A DNA stretch of 47,680 nt from Schlesneria sp. (GTDB taxonomy: Bacteria > Planctomycetota > Planctomycetia > Planctomycetales > Planctomycetaceae), in NCBI GenBank assembly GCA_028291515.1, contig JAQGHU010000037.1:1-47680 (forward strand), in the 5' to 3' direction. A model generated the notes under the pieces. It did not search any database. It was not told the DNA's origin and was given only the letters and a program-made list of their open reading frames with translations. Below, in pieces: positions 28,386 through 36,630 of the stretch (position 1 is the first letter of the stretch; every line of letters starts with the position of its first letter). Both the position numbers and the translations under genes were made by a program.

Positions 28386-28419
28386 CACTTCGACCTGACA
28401 AGATTCAAAGGTCGAAGTG
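28386..28419 (-). terminator. candidate terminator or hairpin after the btaA-like gene
   Basis: A perfect 11-bp stem (28386-28396 with 28409-28419, CACTTCGACCT) with a 12-base loop, 37 bases past the btaA stop codon on the minus strand. No T-run follows, so it could be a processing or attenuation hairpin in front of the PEPCK gene. Confidence 0.45.
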
Positions 28420-28456
28420 GGTCTGCCGGACGTCAAGAAATCGAAACAATGACGGC

Positions 28457-29653
28457 TTATTTCTTCAGATCGGCGATGCAAAAGCTGCCGTAGGTGTGGA
28501 CGCGGTCTTTGGCGTGCAGTTCGTTCGCCAGTGGTTCGTTGTAGTGCAGAATATCGGCTAACTTTTTCTTCTGGCCGTTGACGTTGACTTCGATCGGATT
28601 GATGAACGTGCCATCCAGGCCGGCGCTGCGCCAGAGGACTCGGGCGTCGGGGGTGGCTTTGTTCACAATCGCCTGCCATTCGGCGGTCAGGATCTTTTTG
28701 GCCGGGTCCTTGGAGAGCCAGTCCATATGATCGAGCAGCACCAGGCGCGAGATCGGGTGTTCGGACTGTTCGAGGAACCCCTGCACGGTATTCGTGTGCG
28801 AAGAAACCTGGTCGGCGACGCCGTTTTTCAGCTTCTCGAAGTTCTCTCGCTTGAGGTATTCAGGACAGGCTTCGGGCGAGTATTCGCCGGTAAGATAGAC
28901 GCGCCAAGCGTAGTTGTCTTTCAGCGGGATCTTCGTGAAGACCGCCTCGACACGATCGACTACGAACTGGAGGATGCCGCCGGGATAGCCTTCGTCGATC
29001 TGGCGTCGTTGGGCTCGCGGAACCCCCAGCAGCGACAGAGTCACGTCGCGACGCATCGCGAACTTGATCATCGGCCGCCACAGCTTCTTGGCGAGGTCGT
29101 ACTGTTCGAACAGGCTGCGTTGCTGTTCGACGTTTTCGGCCGCGAGCAACGCGTTGACAGCGTCGCGCATCTTAGCAATGCGGTTAATGTAGTAATTGAC
29201 GAACCAGGCAAAGGTGCCGCTGGTGCAGCGGAAATAGAACGACTTACGGCGACCGACTCGAAACAGGCTTCCCTTGTGATCCCAGAAGACGCGGGCATCG
29301 GGAGTCAAATGCGGACGCAACAACTTGGGATAAACGGTGTTCCAGTCTCGCAGGCACCCTTTGCCGAATAGTTCCCAATAGGTTTCGTAATCGAGGTGCT
29401 TGGCCCCGACCAGCTTGAGATCGAGCAGATGGTTCTGTTTGGGGTTCATGTCGACGGCGTGGACGTGGCCCGCTCCGGCCAGCGCGTAATCGATGGCATT
29501 GCAGCCGGCTGAGGTGATCACGACGACGCGGTCTTGCGGGGTGAGTTCCAGGGCGACGCGATCGAGCCGGGGGTCTTCCCAACACTGGTTGTAGACGATG
29601 TTTCGTCCGTGGACGAGGTTGAACCAGGTCTTGCTCAGTCGTTCGACAACCAT
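28457..29653 (-). CDS. btaA: BtaA-like S-adenosylmethionine:diacylglycerol 3-amino-3-carboxypropyltransferase
   Basis: 398 residues, the usual length of BtaA (DUF3419). The enzyme moves the aminocarboxypropyl group of SAM onto diacylglycerol, the first step to the phosphorus-free betaine lipid DGTS. The N-terminus has the family signature VYNQCWEDPRLD (about 20-31), followed by the SAM site VITSAGCNAIDYALAGAGHV (about 45-64) and VDMNPKQNHLLDLK. The C-terminal part holds VLLDHMDWL and VLWRSAGLD. BtaB, which would trimethylate the product, is not in this window. The ATG at 29653 begins MVVERLSKTW. The PEPCK gene lies downstream. Confidence 0.9.
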   Translation of the reverse strand: MVVERLSKTWFNLVHGRNIVYNQCWEDPRLDRVALELTPQDRVVVITSAGCNAIDYALAGAGHVHAVDMNPKQNHLLDLKLVGAKHLDYETYWELFGKGCLRDWNTVYPKLLRPHLTPDARVFWDHKGSLFRVGRRKSFYFRCTSGTFAWFVNYYINRIAKMRDAVNALLAAENVEQQRSLFEQYDLAKKLWRPMIKFAMRRDVTLSLLGVPRAQRRQIDEGYPGGILQFVVDRVEAVFTKIPLKDNYAWRVYLTGEYSPEACPEYLKRENFEKLKNGVADQVSSHTNTVQGFLEQSEHPISRLVLLDHMDWLSKDPAKKILTAEWQAIVNKATPDARVLWRSAGLDGTFINPIEVNVNGQKKKLADILHYNEPLANELHAKDRVHTYGSFCIADLKK

Positions 29654-30223
29654 GTTGCGGTCTATCCGTGGGATTCAAAAGTGGAGAATCAAAGGGGAAC
29701 CCGCCGCAGCGGGGCGTTCCAAGTCCCCCTATGTTCGTGAAACGGGGCCAGTTTCTCAACCGAGCGTCGGTTCCGGGGCAAATGTCAGGCAAAATCGATG
29801 GGTTAAGCCGGTTTTGTGGGCTGGCGGATTGGTTCTCGCACTGTTTGCCGAAGAGTGAAGAGGAGTTTTTCACGCGAAGCCGCGGAGTCGCGAAGAAGAA
29901 GGGCTGGAAGGGGGAATCGGATCGGCAACGTTTGGACCGGGGCCGGGTGGAGACGGTTCTCACGCGAAGATTCAAAGTTCTGATGAAAGGTGCTGGTGAA
30001 AGATCGTGATCCTATCTGATTTTCCCTCTCCGCGACTTCGCGTGAGAACCTGTTTTCCTTTCTCGTCGATGCGCGGTCAAGTTTCCGCTTGCTGATCAAT
30101 CACGCTGTGCTGACAAATCGGAGGTGATTGCTTTCGTTGGAACGTGGCTTTTACAATGTTTGAGATCACTTCTCGTGCCGGACTTCTTGCGCGGCAATCT
30201 CCTCATTGAAACGAGTGTCGGTT
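29654..30223. other. intergenic stretch with a long hairpin
   Basis: About 570 bases between divergent genes. No gene seen. It holds the hairpin arms at 29865-29895 and 30022-30050 and an extra direct copy of the arm at about 29954-29968. Confidence 0.6.
29865..30050. repeat. imperfect inverted repeat, CACGCGAAGCCGCGGAG wording
   Basis: The left arm at 29865-29895 (TTCACGCGAAGCCGCGGAG) pairs with the right arm at 30022-30050 (CTCCGCGACTTCGCGTGAGAA). A third copy of TTCTCACGCGAAG is at about 29956-29968. It belongs to the same wording family as the elements at 3307 and 37244. Confidence 0.7.
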
Positions 30224-33007
30224 ATGGGTGAATTCGATTTCAATGACGGTCCCGGACCCACGCCCGTGACGAAGCGTCAATCGGGGACTAGCCCGCTGGT
30301 TTGGATTGGGGGTGGAGTCGCTTTGGTGGCTGTGGCAGTGGGTAGCCTGTGGCTGATGATGGGCCAACCCGCCAAGTTGACTCTGGAGGCGGTCGAGAAT
30401 CAGACCGTCAATGAAAACGAAACGATTTCGATCAGCTTGAAGGCGCAGGCGGAAGGACTGAAGGCGGAGGACTGGACATACGGTGTCGTGACAGCCCCGC
30501 CGGGTGCCAAAGTGGATCCGAAAACGGGTCTGTTCACTTGGAAGCCCAGCGAAGATCAAGGGCCGGGCGAATTTCCGGTGACGGTGGCGGTTCAGGCCAA
30601 AGGGGCCAAGCCTGCTAGTGACAAGCAGTCGTTCACGATCAAGGTGAACGAGGTGAATCAACCGCCGGATATCACTGAGATCGCTCCGCAAAATGTCACG
30701 GCGGGCGAATCGCTACGAGTCGCTGTCAAAGCCAAGGATAGCGACAAGCCGGCGCAGACGCTGATCTACCGAATCAAGCAGGGACCGGCCGGCGCGAAGA
30801 TCGACGCGGCATCGGGTCTGTTCACATGGGCCGCTCCGGAATCGAGTAGTCCGGGCGAGGAACTTGTCGACGTGGCGGTGACCGACGCGGAATCGGGCGG
30901 AGCCGAAGCGACGGCCAGCTTCAAGATCGTGGTGGCTCCGCCCGCATCACCACTCTTGCGATTGACGGCCGCTCTGCAGGCGGCGGGCATCACAGTGGAG
31001 GACACCGTCGGCGAAGGACTGCCAGGGTTCAAAGGGAAGGCTTCGACCATCGCAGTCGACGACGAAGTGCTGACCGTACTCGAATACGATTCCGATGCTG
31101 CGGCGCGCAAAGACGTTGATCAAATTGCCGATGAGGGGCAGATGCTGTTCGGGCAACCCGCCACCTGGAAGACGAAGACCCGCCTGTACCGCAAAGGTCC
31201 CGTCATCGTGGCGTACGGTGGTGAATCGCAGCAAGTCTTGAAGGCGATCAACGCGACTCTCGGCGAGCCGTTCGTGGTCGCGGCGATCAGCAAGGTGATT
31301 CCCGTCCCAGAAAAGCCGGTCGAGAAAACTGTGGCTGAAAAGCTGGTTGACGCGCTGGTCAAACTGCACGAAAAGCAGAACCTGACCGGCAAGAAGGACT
31401 ACCTTGGCGTTCGCAAAATCTTCGCCGATCTGTACGAGAACCAGAATGAGTTACTGCTGAGTCGACTGGCTGAGGGCGAAGGAGCTGACTTCAAGAAGTG
31501 GCTGGATGAGCATGCCGACTTCAAGGAAGAGTTTTATATCGCGATTACTCCGGAAGACGATGTGACGGCGGCCTGGAAGATCCTGCAGACGATCCACAAG
31601 AAGTTCCCGTCCAAGCTGAATGATTACGGGCAACTGGCGATCGCGACCGCGCTGACTTGGGACAATGATCGGAACCTGGAACATTACGATCATCACCAGC
31701 GGCGGACTCATTCGGTCATGCCCGACACGCTGTTGGGAGGTGTCGAGAACTTCGAGTACTTCGTCGATGCGGCGGGCGTGATGCAGGGGCGAGCTCAATT
31801 CCTGCCGTGGGAATTTCTGGTCTATCTGGTCAACCATAAGACGCCGCGCGCCGAACGCGAATGGGCTGCGGCAAACTATGTTCCTAAAAGGACGATGTAT
31901 GGCAAATGCTATGCGGATGTTCCCTATGACCATGCGATGCTGAAATCCGAAAGTCGGACTTGCAAGCTGGATGGCAAGGACTATTCGTTGCCGAACATCA
32001 AGCAATTCGGTGGCGTGTGCGCGATGCAGGCCGACTTTGCATCACGCGTTGGCAAGAGTATCGGCGTCCCCTCCGAGTATGTCGGTGGAGAAGCGGCGGG
32101 GGGCGAACTGCATGCCTGGGTGATGTGGGTTGAGATCAAGCAGGTCTCGCGAACCAGTATCTCGTTCACGCTGGAGTCGCACGGTCGCTACGACGGGGAT
32201 AAGTACTACGTGGGGACGCTGCGCGATCCGCAGACCGGTAAAGGAACGACCGATCGAGAACTGGAGCTGCGTTTGCAGGCAGTGGGCCTCAGCCCGGTCT
32301 CGTTCCGGCACGCGAAGCTGGTGATGCAAGCGTATCCGCAACTGAGCGAGAAGCTGGGCTGGAACGCCAATCAGGAGATCGCGTTTCTCAATGAAGTGAT
32401 GGAACTGTGTCCGGGCAACGAAGCCGCGTGGAGGCAAGTCGCGCTGCTCGCTCGTGAAGGTCGCATTGGTGCGGACAGCAATCGCCAGATGACGGCGATG
32501 TTCGACAAGATGTTCCGGACGTTCGGCAGCTTCCCGGATTTCACGTGGAAGATCTTTGACGACCTGGTGCAGTATCAAAAGAATCCGAAGCAGCGCAACA
32601 AGTACTTTGAACGACTTGTGCAAATGTATGAAGCGGCGGGCCGTCCCGACCTAGCGTGTGAAGCAAGGCTGAAGCTGAGCGACTACCTGATGGAAGAAGG
32701 GCGAACGAAAGAAGTGATCGACGGCCTGGCGTTCACGATCAAGAAGTTTCCCGACGAAGGCCGCTACGTCCCCAAGCTGTTGGACAAACTGGAAAAAGTT
32801 TGTGGCGGCGTGAAGGGAGCCGATCAACAATTATTGCGCTTCTATCAAGAGTTCATCCCGCTGATCCCGCAGAAACGCGGCAACGATCCCAGCCCCTATT
32901 GCATGCGCATGCTGGAACGAGCGATCGAAAAATTCACCGCGGCGGGGCAGGCACCGCAGGCGCAAGGATTTGCCCTGCAGTTGGCAACGCTCAGGGCTGC
33001 GGAGTGA
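30224..33007 (+). CDS. membrane-anchored Ig-like/transglutaminase-like protein
   Basis: 927 residues. One membrane segment at about 26-46 (VWIGGGVALVAVAVGSLWLM) is followed by two Ig/cadherin-like modules (about 50-140 and 150-240); each has the pattern GAK(V/I)D..(S/T)GLFTW. The middle is unassigned. At about 595-680 is a transglutaminase-core-like segment: C599 in GGVCAMQADFASRVGKSIGV and H630 in ELHAWVMW, the usual Cys and His, with Asp candidates such as LRDPQTG. The C-terminal 200 residues look like helical repeats. It could be an exported cysteine-active protein or an inactive relative. The ATG at 30224 is preferred over the TTG at 30206. A small membrane protein gene follows after 57 bases. 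Confidence 0.72.
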   Translation: MGEFDFNDGPGPTPVTKRQSGTSPLVWIGGGVALVAVAVGSLWLMMGQPAKLTLEAVENQTVNENETISISLKAQAEGLKAEDWTYGVVTAPPGAKVDPKTGLFTWKPSEDQGPGEFPVTVAVQAKGAKPASDKQSFTIKVNEVNQPPDITEIAPQNVTAGESLRVAVKAKDSDKPAQTLIYRIKQGPAGAKIDAASGLFTWAAPESSSPGEELVDVAVTDAESGGAEATASFKIVVAPPASPLLRLTAALQAAGITVEDTVGEGLPGFKGKASTIAVDDEVLTVLEYDSDAAARKDVDQIADEGQMLFGQPATWKTKTRLYRKGPVIVAYGGESQQVLKAINATLGEPFVVAAISKVIPVPEKPVEKTVAEKLVDALVKLHEKQNLTGKKDYLGVRKIFADLYENQNELLLSRLAEGEGADFKKWLDEHADFKEEFYIAITPEDDVTAAWKILQTIHKKFPSKLNDYGQLAIATALTWDNDRNLEHYDHHQRRTHSVMPDTLLGGVENFEYFVDAAGVMQGRAQFLPWEFLVYLVNHKTPRAEREWAAANYVPKRTMYGKCYADVPYDHAMLKSESRTCKLDGKDYSLPNIKQFGGVCAMQADFASRVGKSIGVPSEYVGGEAAGGELHAWVMWVEIKQVSRTSISFTLESHGRYDGDKYYVGTLRDPQTGKGTTDRELELRLQAVGLSPVSFRHAKLVMQAYPQLSEKLGWNANQEIAFLNEVMELCPGNEAAWRQVALLAREGRIGADSNRQMTAMFDKMFRTFGSFPDFTWKIFDDLVQYQKNPKQRNKYFERLVQMYEAAGRPDLACEARLKLSDYLMEEGRTKEVIDGLAFTIKKFPDEGRYVPKLLDKLEKVCGGVKGADQQLLRFYQEFIPLIPQKRGNDPSPYCMRMLERAIEKFTAAGQAPQAQGFALQLATLRAAE

Positions 33008-33064
33008 GGGGTTCGATTGGAGTGCGGCGGCGGGACTTGATTCTCGACAATGAAGGACAGGGCT

Positions 33065-33358
33065 ATGAATGGTTGGATGTTGCTTGCTCAGATGGAAGAA
33101 CCCACGGCTGTGATGTCGGGCAGAGACACCATGATGCTGGTGGTCAACGGAGTGGCACTGATCCTGATTGTGTGGCTCATTTTCCGAGTTATCCGGCGGA
33201 GTGGGAGCCTGCAGAGTCGGGCACTCGTTCAGATTGAGCGCAGCCTGCAGCACATGGACAAAGCCGAACAGTTCATGGCGATGCAGGAGAAGCAGGGAGA
33301 CCGGATTATTAAGTTGCTGGAATTGATCGACAGAAACGTGAGGCGATCGCCCGGTTAA
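33065..33358 (+). CDS. small TM plus coiled-coil protein
   Basis: 97 residues. One hydrophobic segment (LVVNGVALILIVWLIFRVI, about 25-43) is followed by a charged helix (about 50-92) likely to form a coiled coil. AAGGACAGGG just upstream supports the ATG at 33065; 33050 is an alternative. It probably forms an operon with the Ig/transglutaminase-like gene and may help to hold or oligomerise it. No family is recognised. Confidence 0.65.
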   Translation: MNGWMLLAQMEEPTAVMSGRDTMMLVVNGVALILIVWLIFRVIRRSGSLQSRALVQIERSLQHMDKAEQFMAMQEKQGDRIIKLLELIDRNVRRSPG

Positions 33359-33399
33359 GCTGTCGCAGGCACTAGCGATTGGTGTGCGAAGGGGACAAC

Positions 33400-33441
33400 A
33401 AAAAAGCACCGTTTCAAGCGGAGATCGCTCGAAACGGTGCT
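33400..33441 (-). terminator. rho-independent terminator of the flp pilin gene
   Basis: A 16-bp stem with one non-Watson-Crick position (33405-33420 with 33426-33441, AGCACCGTTTC core), a 5-base loop, then TTTTTTG on the minus strand. It begins 25 bases past the pilin stop codon. Confidence 0.92.
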
Positions 33442-33465
33442 GAAGCTATCGAATGCCTGGCGGCA

Positions 33466-33639
33466 TCAATTGAGTGCGTCGGCGGCACCCTGGAACTTGG
33501 TCTGGGCCTTCGTTCCGATGTTCTGAACGGCACCGATACAGACGATCACGATCAGCGCGAGCATGATCGCATATTCGACTGCGGTTGGTCCGTCTTCCGA
33601 AACCAGGAAATTCTTAACGCTGTTCATTAACTGAGTCAT
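33466..33639 (-). CDS. flp: Flp/Fap-type IVb pilin
   Basis: 57 residues; short but clear. The sequence has a leader (MTQLMNSVKNFLVSEDG), a prepilin cleavage point after G17, then PTAVEYAIMLALIVIVCIGA. Glu and Tyr at positions 5 and 6 of the mature part are the Flp hallmark, and the hydrophobic run forms the pilus core. Flp pilins are cut by a TadV-type peptidase and assembled by Tad machinery into adhesive pili; none of those genes is in the window. It is a single-gene unit: the terminator follows and the flanking genes face the other way. A gap of about 540 bases upstream should hold the promoter. Confidence 0.93.
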   Translation of the reverse strand: MTQLMNSVKNFLVSEDGPTAVEYAIMLALIVIVCIGAVQNIGTKAQTKFQGAADALN

Positions 33640-34183
33640 TGTCTTGGTCTTTCTGAAAAAAGATGTTGTCCTACCTGATTCTGAAGTAGGGCGACATCAA
33701 CCACTGAACCGGCAGACGCACTGAACGGGTGACTGAAGCGTCGATCAAAAGTAGGCCAACAATTCCGAGCGTGCGCGAAAATTTCTTTTCGAAAATTGCT
33801 TTTTTTTGAAGATTACGGACAGCTATGGCAAAAACATTGTCATGGCATTTAGTAAACCTTCAGGTCAGAAAACCACATGGTCGGAAGAGACACGTTGCGA
33901 ATTGTCGACGAGAGACGGCTAAGTCGACAGCACACACCTTGAGCCTCAATCTACAGGGTCGATGAAAGCTAGGCCCACAATTTGAGCCGTGCGGCTGTAA
34001 TTTGAGTGTTCGTGGTAGACCACGGGATGCCGTTGAGAAGTGCCTCGCGTTCTTCGGACTTGAAATAGCGAATCGGCAAAAGAATGCCTTCCGGCGTGCC
34101 CGAACCCCGCGTGTGTCCACATTGTCCGTGGAGCGGGACGCAGACCGATGATCATCTAGGCCGTTGAATGGGAGCGCACTTCG
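33640..34183. other. intergenic stretch upstream of flp and the MBL gene
   Basis: AT-rich around 33770-33860, with poly-T runs, as expected for promoters of the divergent flp and MBL genes. A minus-strand open frame at 33946-34155 is not supported by a family or ribosome site. No gene is called. Confidence 0.5.
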
Positions 34184-35191
34184 ATGACGATCACATTCGA
34201 AATCCTTGGCGAACCTGGACGTGACAATGCTCTGCTGGTTCGTGTGGATTCCGGCCAGTCGCTGGAGCGATTGCTGTTCGATTGCGGCGAAGGCTGTTTG
34301 GATCGCGTGCCATTTTCGGACGTGCAGGCGATTGATCATCTTTGTTTTTCGCATCTGCACATGGATCACGTGGCGGGGTTTGATCATTTCTTTCGGTGCG
34401 TCTTTGACCGCGATTCTAAGCCGAACCAGATCTGGGGACCGCCCGAGACCGCGCGAATTTTGCAGCATCGATTTCGGGGATTTCTATGGAATTTGCACGC
34501 CGAGATGGCGGGAACCTGGCGAGTCACCGAGATCGCGGATCAGGCGATATCGACCTCGCGATTTGAACTCGCAGAGGCGTTCGAGATCGCGCATGACGAA
34601 GGGCTGGTGGCAAGGCGGCCGACCTTGTTCGAGGGGGCAGGGTACGTTGTCGAGGCCTATACGATGGATCACCGGACTCCGACGATTGCCTACGTGGTTC
34701 GCGAGAAGAGCCGGAGCAATATCGACACCGCTCGGCTGTCTGCGATGAGCCTCAGGCCAGGGCCGTGGATGAAGGTGGTGAAAGACGGGGCAGATGCAAC
34801 TGAATCCGTCTCGATCAATGGTGCGTCCTATTCAGTGGCGGCTCTGCGTGACGCATTGCTGGTGGAAACGCCCGGCGATTCCATCGCCTACCTGACAGAC
34901 TTTCTGCTCGATGAGAACGCGATGGCCGAATTGGCGTCGGTTCTAAAGGGCTGTCAGACAATTGTCTGTGAGAGCCAATATCGACATTCGGATCTGGAAT
35001 TGGCTCGGAAGAACTTCCACATGACGACGACGCTGACGGGGCAATTGGCTCGCCGTGCAGAAGTCGGGAACCTGGTCCTGTTTCATCTGTCGGATCGATA
35101 CCAACCGGCTGAATGGCTGGAAATGCTGGCCGAGGCGAAGGAGCAATTCGCCTCGACATCGTTTCCCGCGACGTGGCAGTTCGGGCATTAG
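34184..35191 (+). CDS. RNase Z-like metallo-beta-lactamase fold hydrolase
   Basis: 335 residues. The zinc motif SHLHMDH supplies H57, H59, D61 and H62. Later sites are the Asp in YLTDFLLD and H301 in FHLSDRYQ, which resembles the RNase Z motif THFSPRY. RNase Z enzymes trim the 3' end of tRNA precursors, but length alone does not separate a true tRNase from related phosphodiesterases. GGGAG at 34170-34174 supports the start. Monocistronic; it converges with the desaturase across a large cruciform. Confidence 0.83.
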   Translation: MTITFEILGEPGRDNALLVRVDSGQSLERLLFDCGEGCLDRVPFSDVQAIDHLCFSHLHMDHVAGFDHFFRCVFDRDSKPNQIWGPPETARILQHRFRGFLWNLHAEMAGTWRVTEIADQAISTSRFELAEAFEIAHDEGLVARRPTLFEGAGYVVEAYTMDHRTPTIAYVVREKSRSNIDTARLSAMSLRPGPWMKVVKDGADATESVSINGASYSVAALRDALLVETPGDSIAYLTDFLLDENAMAELASVLKGCQTIVCESQYRHSDLELARKNFHMTTTLTGQLARRAEVGNLVLFHLSDRYQPAEWLEMLAEAKEQFASTSFPATWQFGH

Positions 35192-35278
35192 CGTGTAGAC
35201 GGCACGCTTCGTGTGCCAAGTCAGCGGTCGGATTGAGGTCGGCCCGATAGGCAGAAAAGACTCGGCACACGGAGAGGC

Positions 35279-35418
35279 TGTGATTTGATCGCCACCGATC
35301 TTGAATCGGTGGTTCTCGCGCCTCTGCACTACTCACAAACAACTGGCACAAGCGCATTTGATGTAGTGCACAAGCGCGAGAACCACCGAGATGAACTCGG
35401 TGGCGTGAAAAAATCACA
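35279..35418. repeat. cruciform of about 140 nt between convergent genes
   Basis: Arms 35279-35320 and 35375-35418 pair over about 42 bases with few mismatches. Each arm also forms its own smaller stem (CCACCGATCTTGAATCGGTGG; CCACCGAG, loop, CTCGGTGG), and the loop adds GCACTAC/GTAGTGC. The small right-hand stem occurs in reverse complement at 16963-16983. It sits between the MBL and desaturase stop codons and may end both transcripts. Confidence 0.8.
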
Positions 35419-35448
35419 GACTCGGAGTGTGCCTACTACTTTGAAGTG

Positions 35449-36381
35449 TCAGGCGGGGACTGGGACTTTGGCGGTCTTGGATCTGCGGACGACATTCCAG
35501 ATCAGGCCTGTTTTTTCCAGGAGAGTGAGAACCCAGTTGGTGACATCCAGTTCCCACCAGCGGTGGCCGTGGCTGGCGACTCGAGGGAAAGCGTGATGGT
35601 TGTTGTGCCAGCCTTCGCCCCAGGCGAGCAAGCCGACCCACCACAAGTTGCGGCTGTTGTCGGAGGTTTCGTGGGTGCGATAGCCCCAGATGTGCGTTGC
35701 CGAATTGACGGCCCAGGTGATGTGCAGCACATAGACCAGGCGCACGAACATTCCCCAGACGACGAACGAGATTCCCGTGTTCAGATCCCATAGCAACCAA
35801 CCGGTGCTGAGCAGGATGATGCCCAATCCCAGATGCCACCAGAGGAAAGTGCGATCGAGCAATCGCAGGAACTTATCCTTCAACAGGTCGGGAGTGTAGG
35901 TGCGGTAAAGCTGAGCCCAATGCTGCGACCCGTGACGGGGCAACATCCAGACCATGTGACTCCACCACTTTCCATCCCGCGGGGAATGGGGATCGTGATC
36001 GTGATCGCTGAAACGGTGATGCTTGCGATGGGCCGACACCCACATGATCGGCGGGCCCTCTCCGGCGAGAGTGCCGCACAAGGCGAACGTCCAGGTCAAG
36101 TATTTCGAAGTTTCGAAGCTGGAGTGCGTCAGTAGCCGGTGAAAACCGAGACAAACTCCCAGGCATCCGGTGATCCACGCCAGGACGATTCCAATGATCA
36201 GCCCAGACCACGTGAAATAGAAAGGAGCTGCCAAGGCCCCCAGATGAAGAGACGCAATCCAGAGGACCGCGGGCCATTCTGGCCCGTGTTTCCATTTGCT
36301 GTCTACGACTTTTTTCTCTACGACTTTGCTTTCTACAGGAGCGACCGGCTGCACGGTTTCAATTTCGGTTGCGGTGGTCAT
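35449..36381 (-). CDS. delta-9-type acyl-lipid/acyl-CoA fatty acid desaturase
   Basis: 310 residues, membrane-bound di-iron desaturase. Three histidine boxes are intact: HRLLTH (81-86), HRKHH (118-122) and HNNHH (259-263, within GEGWHNNHHAFP). Hydrophobic pairs lie at about 36-75 and 182-225. This pattern is that of the delta-9 family, which places the first double bond in saturated acyl chains to keep the membrane fluid. The N-terminal 30 residues are charged and variable. The ATG at 36381 is used; a TTG at 36408 is possible. The gene is divergent from the ECF sigma gene, about 250 bases away. Confidence 0.92.
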   Translation of the reverse strand: MTTATEIETVQPVAPVESKVVEKKVVDSKWKHGPEWPAVLWIASLHLGALAAPFYFTWSGLIIGIVLAWITGCLGVCLGFHRLLTHSSFETSKYLTWTFALCGTLAGEGPPIMWVSAHRKHHRFSDHDHDPHSPRDGKWWSHMVWMLPRHGSQHWAQLYRTYTPDLLKDKFLRLLDRTFLWWHLGLGIILLSTGWLLWDLNTGISFVVWGMFVRLVYVLHITWAVNSATHIWGYRTHETSDNSRNLWWVGLLAWGEGWHNNHHAFPRVASHGHRWWELDVTNWVLTLLEKTGLIWNVVRRSKTAKVPVPA

Positions 36382-36630
36382 CTCCAAGGAATCCCGGGCT
36401 TTCTGCAAGTTACTTCAACCGTGCGAGCGCGTAGCTCATTTATCGTTTGCTGGATTAGGTTTACACCATCTATTCACCATTCAAAATGGTTGCTAAGTCA
36501 AATTGGTGACGCTTGGCAAGATGCTGAGAAGGCCAATCCTGCCGGAACTGGTGGTGGATAGCAATTCGGATTGTTTTTCTGTGTAAGATTTCAGCAGAAG
36601 CTGGACTTTTCTGGAAGAGGGAAATGTGGG

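Noticed and set aside
28386-28419. A SAM riboswitch or other riboswitch near btaA
   Set aside because: Only a simple stem-loop is seen, on the downstream side of the gene; no riboswitch core was recognised.
33946-34155. A 69-residue minus-strand open frame between flp and the MBL gene
   Set aside because: No ribosome site, no recognisable family, and it would sit in the promoter region of two divergent genes.
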